Assembly (NCBI GenBank): GCA_937894955.1
Contig: CALAXO010000157.1
Location: forward strand, 1-6,855
Source of the DNA: an uncultured Clostridia bacterium
Lineage (GTDB): Bacteria; Bacillota; Clostridia; Christensenellales; CAG-138
Direction of reading: 5' to 3'
Length of the DNA stretch: 6,855 bases
Of this stretch, positions 1-4,395 are shown one piece after another; position 1 is the stretch's first letter, and each line of letters starts with the position of its first letter. The position numbers and the translations under genes were made by a program. The notes below the pieces were generated by a model, which saw only the letters and a program-made list of their open reading frames with translations, was not told the DNA's origin and made no database searches.

Positions 1-277
1 TGATGCTCGAGCCGTGCTCATGATTAACAATCACAAGTTTTTGGAAGTCGAGTTCGAACGCATCACAGAGAATCCGAAAATTGCGCAGGACATTCTCTTT
101 CGGTTCATCACGCGACAATCCGAGATTAAGTGATGCATAAGGTTCGCGGCTCACTCCCCCGTTCCGTGTTGAAAAGCCATGGAACACTTCATCATGCGGC
201 AGTTTATTTGACTGAACGAGTTCTGTTCCGTTGCTTCGTATAATGTGATAGTTGCAGTCGTTATATTTATTGTTCAC
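1..277 (-). CDS. pgeF: PgeF/YfiH-family laccase-domain protein (purine nucleoside phosphorylase), N-terminal part only
   Basis: The minus strand encodes 92 residues from a GTG at 277 with no stop before the window edge, so the C-terminal part is missing. Visible motifs are HGFSTRNGGVS (about residues 33-43), EPYASLNLGL (45-54) and VIVNHEHG (82-89). These match the start of the Cu-oxidase_4/YfiH family, where the last motif is usually VNQVHG and its final His (here H88) is a metal ligand. Family members act in the cytoplasm as purine nucleoside phosphorylases/adenosine deaminases and were linked to cell-wall precursor fidelity in E. coli. The GTG start is a choice: the frame is open further upstream with several TTG codons, and no strong ribosome binding site decides it. 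GTG gives the usual distance (about 30 residues) to the HGFSTR motif. The gene lies 84 nt downstream of nrdR in the same direction and is probably co-transcribed with it. Confidence 0.88.
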   Translation of the reverse strand, partial: MNNKYNDCNYHIIRSNGTELVQSNKLPHDEVFHGFSTRNGGVSREPYASLNLGLSRDEPKENVLRNFRILCDAFELDFQKLVIVNHEHGSSI

Positions 278-361
278 AGTATTCTTCAATGGTTTTGCAC
301 GCAAATCGCAGCTCCGACGTGTTTCGTCAGAAGGCAAATTTGCTGTTATTCATTCACTTGC

Positions 362-859
362 TCAGTCGGCCTTAGAATTTTCAGCCGAATTGTCTTTGTT
401 CTCCTCAGTTTCTCCGAGAAGACTTTTCAGTTCCTCCATAAAGGTATTTATATCTTTGAAAGAACGGTAAACGGATGCAAAGCGCACATAGGCAACTTCA
501 TCAAGATCCTTAAGCCTTTTCATTACCATTTCGCCTATGCGTATGGTTGTGACCTCCTGTTCCAGGGTGTTAAAAATCTCTCTTGTAACATCATCCGCGA
601 GTGTATTCTGCTCCGCTGCCGATACGGGACGCTTTTCACATGCCTTGCGAACACCGGCAAGAATCTTTTCACTGTTGAATGCTTCACGTGTTCCGTCACG
701 TTTTACAACAGAAATCGGAATATCCTCGATTTTTTCATAAGTCGTGAAACGTTTGCCGCAATTGGAGCATTCGCGGCGGCGGCGTATTGCTGTTCCGTCC
801 TCTGTGGGACGGGAATCAACAACCCTGCTTTCTGTGCCAAGGCAGTATCTGCATTTCAT
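362..859 (-). CDS. nrdR: Transcriptional repressor NrdR
   Basis: This 165-residue cytoplasmic regulator represses ribonucleotide reductase operons by sensing ATP/dATP. The sequence opens with the classic zinc ribbon MKCRYC (C3, C6) closed by CSNCGKRF (C31, C34), preceded by the conserved VVDSRP and RRRREC segments. An ATP-cone domain follows at about residues 49-139, with VVKRDG, the ACEKRPVS loop and the family signature LDEVAYVRFASVYRSF. A polar acidic tail after residue 150 makes it slightly longer than the usual 150 or so. The start at 859 is chosen because family members begin MKC and a GGAGG (871-875, minus strand) lies 11 nt upstream. The frame stays open to an ATG at 943, but that codon would sit at the predicted transcription start and add non-family residues. 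No NrdR box was recognised in the window, so autoregulation is not shown. Confidence 0.96.
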   Translation of the reverse strand: MKCRYCLGTESRVVDSRPTEDGTAIRRRRECSNCGKRFTTYEKIEDIPISVVKRDGTREAFNSEKILAGVRKACEKRPVSAAEQNTLADDVTREIFNTLEQEVTTIRIGEMVMKRLKDLDEVAYVRFASVYRSFKDINTFMEELKSLLGETEENKDNSAENSKAD

Positions 860-950
860 CTGTAGTTTAACCTCCGTTTGTCCGTGCGCATTATTGACAG
901 CAATCAAAACATTCCTGACATCCGTTCGGCGTACGGTCATCATCAGCAGA

Positions 951-979
951 ATTATATCATATGAAAGAAAAAATTTCCA
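951..979 (-). promoter_or_regulatory. Putative SigA-type promoter of nrdR
   Basis: On the minus strand a perfect TATAAT -10 box (plus positions 951-956) has a 4/6 -35 box TGGAAA (974-979) at the ideal 17-nt spacing. Transcription would start near 944, giving an nrdR leader of about 85 nt. The promoter reads into nrdR and then pgeF. This rests on sequence match only. Confidence 0.55.
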
Positions 980-1127
980 CCTTTTTAATAAGCTGAATTA
1001 TCTTAAATTTATATATTCAATTGCCCTGTCGATTGTTCGTCTGCTTTTTTCTTTTTGCATCGGTATTATTCATATGTTTATATACTTGCTCCTCAGCATT
1101 ATTTACAGGTTGTTTTCAAACCGGCGG

Positions 1128-1156
1128 TTGCGGATTTTACGTTGCGGGCTTATAAT
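1128..1156 (+). promoter_or_regulatory. Putative SigA-type promoter of the HAD gene
   Basis: A perfect TATAAT (1151-1156) is preceded at 17 nt by TTGCGG (1128-1133), which keeps the important TTG of the -35 consensus. The predicted start near 1163 leaves a leader of about 55 nt to the HAD start codon. The match is good but the region is AT-rich, so chance boxes are possible. Confidence 0.5.
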
Positions 1157-1217
1157 AATGTTAAAAAAGCTGATTGCTTTCAAACTCGCTTTCATGCTTT
1201 CTGTAAGGAGGAACGAT

Positions 1218-2009
1218 ATGGAAATCTTAAAAAATAAACTTGGTTTCATCTGCGACATGGACGGTGTTATATATCACGGGAACAGGCTGCTGCCCGGCGT
1301 GCCGGAATTCGTTGACTGGCTGTATAAAGAAAATAAAAATTTTCTTTTTCTTACAAATTCATCGGAACGCTCTCCGAAGGAACTTCAACTGAAGCTGAAA
1401 CGCATGGGGCTCGATGTTGACGAAAGCCACTTTTATACAAGTGCACTTGCAACAGCGCGTTTTATAAGCTCTCAATCTCCCGGGTGCAGCGTTTACACTA
1501 TCGGCGGTGCGGGGCTTATCATGGCACTGCATGATGAAGGAATAACAATGAATGATGTTGATCCGGACTATGTCATTATCGGCGAGGGAAACACCTACAA
1601 TTATGAAAATATACTTAAGGCGGTACGGCTGGTAATGAAGGGTGCCAAACTGATCGGAACCAACAGTGATCTCACCGGACCGTCCGAGGAGGGTATCATC
1701 CCTGCCTGCCGTGCAATGATTGCACCTATAGAAATGGCAACCGGACAAAATGCGTATTTTGTCGGCAAGCCCAACCCTCTGATGATGCGTACGGGGCTGC
1801 GCATTCTCGGCGTTCACTCCGAAGATGCCGTTATGATCGGCGACAGAATGGACACGGATATGATCGCCGGAATTGAAACCGGACTTGATACAGTGCTTGT
1901 TCTAAGCGGTGTGACATCACGCAGTGACATAAGAAAATATCCTTATCGCCCGCGTCTTGTTTTGAACGGTGTGGGGGATATCCCGGCGGCACTTTCTGCA
2001 GACAGCTGA
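1218..2009 (+). CDS. HAD-IIA family (NagD-like) sugar/nucleotide phosphatase
   Basis: This 263-residue soluble protein belongs to haloacid dehalogenase superfamily subfamily IIA. All four HAD motifs are visible: motif I CDMDGVIYHG with nucleophile D13 and acid/base D15, motif II LTNSS (T46), motif III FVGKPNP (K184), and motif IV GDRMDTD (208-214), whose Asp residues complete the Mg2+ site. The central part (about residues 75-180) is the C2-type cap that sets the substrate, including the family-typical GTNSD segment. Length matches NagD/AraL-type enzymes, which dephosphorylate small sugar phosphates or nucleotides; the substrate cannot be read from the sequence. The start is firm: AAGGAGG at 1205-1211 lies 6 nt upstream of the ATG. 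The frame is open upstream through the intergenic region, but that stretch opposes nrdR and is not part of the protein. It is apparently monocistronic. Confidence 0.93.
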   Translation: MEILKNKLGFICDMDGVIYHGNRLLPGVPEFVDWLYKENKNFLFLTNSSERSPKELQLKLKRMGLDVDESHFYTSALATARFISSQSPGCSVYTIGGAGLIMALHDEGITMNDVDPDYVIIGEGNTYNYENILKAVRLVMKGAKLIGTNSDLTGPSEEGIIPACRAMIAPIEMATGQNAYFVGKPNPLMMRTGLRILGVHSEDAVMIGDRMDTDMIAGIETGLDTVLVLSGVTSRSDIRKYPYRPRLVLNGVGDIPAALSADS

Positions 2010-2062
2010 AACGGTTCCGTTGTATCTGCACGTCCGCCGAATGCATTGTTTGCATTATATGC

Positions 2063-2090
2063 TTGACATTCTTCCCGTTTTGCTTATAAT
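2063..2090 (+). promoter_or_regulatory. Perfect-consensus SigA promoter upstream of tRNA-Leu
   Basis: TTGACA (2063-2068) and TATAAT (2085-2090) are both perfect, with a 16-nt spacer. This is the strongest promoter in the window, as expected for a stable RNA gene. Transcription should start near 2096, about 70 nt before the tRNA, at the 5' strand of the hairpin described next. Confidence 0.85.
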
Positions 2091-2094
2091 AAAA

Positions 2095-2153
2095 GCACCG
2101 AATAAACAGGCTCTCGGAAGGCTGAGCGTCTGCACGGTGCGGTATTATTTTTT
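2095..2153 (+). ncRNA. Structured leader or small RNA with terminator-like end, upstream of tRNA-Leu
   Basis: The segment can fold as an outer perfect stem GCACCG (2095-2100) with CGGTGC (2135-2140) enclosing a second stem, CAG+GCTC (2107-2113) with GAGC..CTG (2124-2132, a two-base bulge GT at 2128-2129). The fold is followed by GGTATTATTTTTT (2141-2153). The outer stem begins at the predicted transcription start of the perfect promoter. It could be a short independent RNA of about 58 nt with its own terminator, a processed 5' leader of the tRNA, or the terminator of the HAD gene. It matches no riboswitch class I recognise. Confidence 0.4.
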
Positions 2154-2166
2154 GCATTATAAAAAT

Positions 2167-2249
2167 GCGAATGTGGTGGAACGGCATACACAGCGGACTT
2201 AAAATCCGCCGGCGAAAGCTTGGGGGTTCAAATCCCCCCATTCGCACCA
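2167..2249 (+). tRNA. tRNA-Leu (anticodon UAA), CCA encoded
   Basis: A complete class II tRNA. The acceptor stem is GCGAATG (2167-2173) with CATTCGC (2239-2245), the D stem GTG/CAC (2176-2178, 2189-2191), and the anticodon stem GCGGA/TCCGC (2193-2197, 2205-2209) closing loop CTTAAAA with anticodon TAA at 2200-2202. The long variable arm has a GAAA loop (2210-2221). The T arm is GGGGG-TTCAAAT-CCCCC (2222-2238), then discriminator A2246 and genome-encoded CCA (2247-2249). It reads UUA/UUG codons. The long variable arm and discriminator A fit leucine. Confidence 0.97.
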
Positions 2250-2251
2250 AT

Positions 2252-2312
2252 ACCGGACATTGACTGAATACCCTGTGTGTTCCCGACAGTGTCCGGTTTA
2301 TGTTTATTTTTT
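2252..2312 (+). terminator. Rho-independent terminator-like hairpin after tRNA-Leu
   Basis: ACCGGACATTG (2252-2262) pairs with CAGTGTCCGGT (2287-2297) as an 11-bp stem with one G-T wobble. A 24-nt loop follows, then a T-rich run (2297-2312, ending TTTATTTTTTA). It lies 3 nt after the tRNA CCA end and likely ends the tRNA transcript. The long loop and interrupted T-run make it less than ideal, so readthrough into the ATP synthase operon is possible. Confidence 0.65.
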
Positions 2313-2467
2313 ATGCTGCCGTGCGCATTGGGCAATTCATTCCGAACATGTTGATACCGATGAAGTTTTTAACAACAGTTCGAACAGCGTTCGGCAGCGG
2401 ACTGATTCGTTCAAGCCGCATTTCCCTGCACAATTCTGTTACGGGAAGTGCTCTGCAGGAGGTCAAA
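2313..2467 (+). promoter_or_regulatory. Leader of the ATP synthase operon with a stem next to the atpB ribosome binding site
   Basis: No convincing promoter was found here; the best boxes (TTGGGC at 2328, TTGATA at 2351) lack a good -10 partner. The leader has a 9-bp stem, GCATTTCCC (2418-2426) with GGGAAGTGC (2443-2451, one G-T pair), ending 5 nt before the ribosome binding site AGGAGG (2457-2462). An alternative stem CCTGCA (2425-2430) with TGCAGG (2454-2459) would cover half of that site, and the two stems exclude each other. A small hairpin CGAAC-AGC-GTTCG sits at 2381-2393. Confidence 0.4.
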
Positions 2468-3352
2468 ATGAACCGAAAGAAACTCTCGGGCAGGAAACTT
2501 TTCCTGCTTATATGGCTCGGGGTTATCGTTCTGCTTCTCATCGGAATTGCCGTGCTTTCAAAGCTGCATCCCACCGAACATGCCGAAAGCGTTAAGGAAG
2601 TCATGCGCGACGGCGTGCTTCATGAAGTCAACAAAATCAATTTTTTCGGAATTGAAGTCAACCCCGCTGTACTGTCGGCATATATCGTGACAGGCATCAT
2701 TCTCCTCGCGGCAGTACTGATAAGGATATTTGCAATCCCAAAGTTCAAGTTCATTCCGGAAAAACTTCAATCCTTGCTTGAAATGCCCGTTGAATTCTTT
2801 TCCGGAATGGCAAAAGCAAACAGTCCGCACAAAAGCGGATTTGCCGGAGCCTACATTTTCAGTGCGGGACTTTACATATTTCTCAGCACTTTGTTCGAAC
2901 TGCTCGGCATTCAGGCGGTCACGGCACACGGCGCATCAATAGCACTGCCCGCACCAATCGCGGACATTAACGCCGCAATTGCAATGGGTGTGCTTTCCTA
3001 CGTTGTTATCCTCGGAGCAGGCATTATATGCGGAGGCGCAAAAGGTGCACTCAATGTTCTGAAGGATTTCTCTCTCCCCATTTCCATGAGTTTCAGGCTT
3101 TTCGGTGCACTGCTCAGCGGACTGTTGGTCACGGAACTTGTTTACTACTATTTTTCGCTCAGCTTCGTTCTTCCGGTGTTCGTAGGAGTACTTTTCACAT
3201 TGCTCCATGCCGTAATACAAACTTACGTCCTTACGACACTCGTTTCGATTTTTTACGGTGAAGCGGTCGAACCGCGAAAGAAAAGCAAACATTCTCGCAA
3301 GAATGCAAAAAAGAACCAAAAACTAATTGATGAAAGAAGGAAACAACAATGA
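2468..3352 (+). CDS. atpB: F-type ATP synthase subunit a (F0)
   Basis: This 294-residue integral membrane protein forms the ion half-channels beside the c-ring. The essential arginine is R210 in FRLFGALLSG, and the last helices carry HAVIQTYVLTTLVSIFY with the conserved Q251. The start at 2468 is set by AGGAGG at 2457-2462, 5 nt upstream; the frame is open to 2300, but that part overlaps the tRNA terminator and leader. The family-aligned part begins near residue 59 (NFFGIEVNP). Before it is an extra hydrophobic segment (about residues 11-31) after a basic N-terminus, resembling a signal anchor or signal peptide. After the last helix comes a 27-residue Lys/Arg-rich cytoplasmic tail (268-294), absent from typical subunit a. 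The usual RLFGN motif reads RLFGA here. The stop overlaps the atpE start (ATGA at 3349-3352), implying translational coupling. No atpI gene lies between the tRNA and atpB. Confidence 0.93.
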   Translation: MNRKKLSGRKLFLLIWLGVIVLLLIGIAVLSKLHPTEHAESVKEVMRDGVLHEVNKINFFGIEVNPAVLSAYIVTGIILLAAVLIRIFAIPKFKFIPEKLQSLLEMPVEFFSGMAKANSPHKSGFAGAYIFSAGLYIFLSTLFELLGIQAVTAHGASIALPAPIADINAAIAMGVLSYVVILGAGIICGGAKGALNVLKDFSLPISMSFRLFGALLSGLLVTELVYYYFSLSFVLPVFVGVLFTLLHAVIQTYVLTTLVSIFYGEAVEPRKKSKHSRKNAKKNQKLIDERRKQQ

Positions 3353-3732
3353 AAAAGAACATCATCTCCGCAATACTTCTCGCTGTACTGTCCCTTGTGC
3401 TTGTGTTCGCACTCTGCGCACCTGCATTCGCTTCAGATTCTCAATCGAGTGACCAAGCGTCCGAACTTGCAGTGCTCTCTGCACCGACCGAAGCAGTGGA
3501 GGATAAAACCGTTTCAACCAAAGCTGTTGCTGCTGCTGCAGTAGTCGGTATCGTTGCCACCGCAGGTGCCGCAGCAATGGCGGTTTCGATTGCAAAAAGC
3601 ACTTCGGGCATGGCACGTCAGCCTGAAGCAGCAGGCAAAAACAACTCCGCAATGATGCTCGGCCTTGTTTTCATCGAAACCGCAATTATTTATGCTTTGA
3701 TTATTGCGATTCTTATTATCTTTGTGCTCTGA
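3349..3732 (+). CDS. atpE: F-type ATP synthase subunit c with signal peptide and extended N-terminus
   Basis: This is the rotor-ring proteolipid, 127 residues against the usual 70-90. Residues 1-28 form a signal peptide (MKKN, hydrophobic core, APAFA before S29). Residues 29-57 are a polar, acidic stretch, which would lie outside the membrane because c-subunit N-termini do. Two helices follow: helix 1 at about 58-83 and helix 2 at about 101-127, joined by the cytoplasmic loop ARQPEAAGK (R90-Q91-P92). The ion carboxylate is E110, followed by T111 and Y115. Helix 1 has alanines at 72, 74, 76 and 78, where most c subunits have GxGxGxG; such AxAxAxA is known from alkaliphilic Bacillus. The position of the Na+-ligand Gln of Na+-type rings is M77. 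The start overlaps the atpB stop (ATGA) and has AAGGAAAC just upstream. A strong hairpin lies in the gap downstream. Confidence 0.93.
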   Translation: MKKNIISAILLAVLSLVLVFALCAPAFASDSQSSDQASELAVLSAPTEAVEDKTVSTKAVAAAAVVGIVATAGAAAMAVSIAKSTSGMARQPEAAGKNNSAMMLGLVFIETAIIYALIIAILIIFVL

Positions 3733-3738
3733 TTTAAA

Positions 3739-3778
3739 GGCTTTGTGCGACTCCGTTCATGAGGAGCCGCGTAAAGTC
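3739..3778 (+). promoter_or_regulatory. Intercistronic stem-loop between atpE and atpF
   Basis: Positions 3739-3754 pair with 3763-3778 around an 8-nt loop (GTTCATGA): 15 of 16 positions pair, counting three G-T wobbles, with one A-C mismatch (3750/3767). There is no T-run after it, so it is not a standard terminator. It starts 7 nt after the c-subunit stop. A role in protecting or processing the mRNA 3' of atpE, to help make many c copies, is inference. Confidence 0.5.
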
Positions 3779-3822
3779 CGTTTGAACCCAACCGATTAAT
3801 CCGATTGAAATGAGGTGCAAAA

Positions 3823-4395
3823 ATGCCGCTTAACATTGACTTTTTACAAGTGCTTCTGCACATGTTGAACTTCGTCATTCTTGCAGGCGGACTTACGCTT
3901 CTGCTCTTTAAGCCCATAAATAAGTTCCTCGAAAACAGGAAAGCTCATTTTGAAAAGCTTGAACGCGACAATGCCGAAAGTGCCGAAGCGAATTCAAAAG
4001 CAAAAGCTGAATACGAACAAAAGCTGAACAATGCCGAAGCTGAAATTGCCGAAATGAAGCAGAATGCCGAAAAAGACATGGCTTCTGCGGCCGAAAGCTA
4101 TATAAACGATGCAAAAGACAAGGCTTCCGCACTGCTCAAAGCAGCCGAAACCGAAGCTGAAAACAGGAAACAGCATATCCTTGACGCTGCTCAAACCGAA
4201 ATCGGTGAGCTTGTTATTTCTGCTGCGCAAAAGCTCCTCAGTGACACAGTCACCCCGGAGCGGGATCGTGAGCTTTATGATGCTTTCATCCGCCTTGCCG
4301 AAAACGATCCGGGGCATAAACCTTCAGCACGCATCGATAAGAGCAAAACGGCAGGCGTATCATCCAACAACTCCGCAGGCAGGAAAAAACAATGA
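3823..4395 (+). CDS. atpF: F-type ATP synthase subunit b (peripheral stalk)
   Basis: This 190-residue stalk protein has a short N-terminus, one membrane helix (about residues 7-29, ending LLLFKPI), the conserved KPINKFLENRK start of the stalk, and a long Ala/Glu/Lys coiled coil (about 35-145). The C-terminal region (about 145-163, TVTPERDRELYDAFIRLAEN) matches where ordinary b subunits end near 160 residues. A further 27-residue Lys/Ser/Asn-rich tail (164-190) is unusual. The C-terminus of b normally sits at the top of F1 and binds the delta C-terminal domain, which in this operon is fused to alpha, so the tail may belong to the altered contact (inference). GAGGTG at 3812-3817 is the ribosome binding site. 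The stop overlaps the atpA start (ATGA at 4392-4395), leaving no room for the usual atpH. Confidence 0.93.
   Translation: MPLNIDFLQVLLHMLNFVILAGGLTLLLFKPINKFLENRKAHFEKLERDNAESAEANSKAKAEYEQKLNNAEAEIAEMKQNAEKDMASAAESYINDAKDKASALLKAAETEAENRKQHILDAAQTEIGELVISAAQKLLSDTVTPERDRELYDAFIRLAENDPGHKPSARIDKSKTAGVSSNNSAGRKKQ

Larger units (their letters stand above)
860..1217. other. AT-rich divergent intergenic region (358 nt) between nrdR and the HAD gene
   Basis: No gene is supported here. The region holds the nrdR leader and promoter on the minus strand, and a promoter plus ribosome binding site for the HAD gene on the plus strand. Plus-strand frames through it read as hydrophobic sequence only because the DNA is T-rich, and they lack ribosome binding sites. 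Near its right end are three GCTTTC repeats (1176, 1188, 1196), the first able to pair with AAAGC at 1166-1170. This is too weak and too close to the start codon to call a terminator. Confidence 0.6.

Noticed and set aside
120..180. Apparent frameshift in pgeF at a G5 run (minus strand, near 146-150)
   Set aside because: I first read it in a frame from ATG codons near 190 that stops just after the run. The frame from GTG 277 passes through with family-like sequence on both sides, so no frameshift is needed.
860..943. Upstream extension of nrdR to ATG 943
   Set aside because: The added residues are not part of the family, the ATG lies at the predicted transcription start, and MKCRYC at 859 is the standard start with a GGAGG upstream.
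744..1217. N-terminal extension of the HAD protein with hydrophobic stretches (possible membrane anchor)
   Set aside because: It runs antisense to nrdR and through the AT-rich spacer. AAGGAGG 6 nt before ATG 1218 and motif I at residues 13-16 fix the start.
1055..1237. Possible 60-residue small protein
   Set aside because: It has no ribosome binding site, overlaps the HAD promoter and start, and has no recognisable features.
2010..2021. AACGG-TT-CCGTT repeat right after the HAD stop as a terminator
   Set aside because: The loop is only 2 nt in the full pairing and no T-run follows.
2381..2393. LexA-like palindrome CGAAC-N3-GTTCG
   Set aside because: The Firmicutes LexA box needs a 4-nt spacer (CGAAC-N4-GTTCG); here it is 3 nt. 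The genes nearby are not SOS genes.
2300..2467. Longer form of subunit a starting at 2300
   Set aside because: It overlaps the tRNA terminator and leader hairpin and has no ribosome binding site; AGGAGG before 2468 decides the start.
3404..3435. Lipoprotein signal in subunit c (Cys23 in FALCAP)
   Set aside because: The residue before Cys is Leu, not Gly/Ala/Ser, so it is not a lipobox; APAFA at 24-28 fits ordinary signal peptidase I cleavage.
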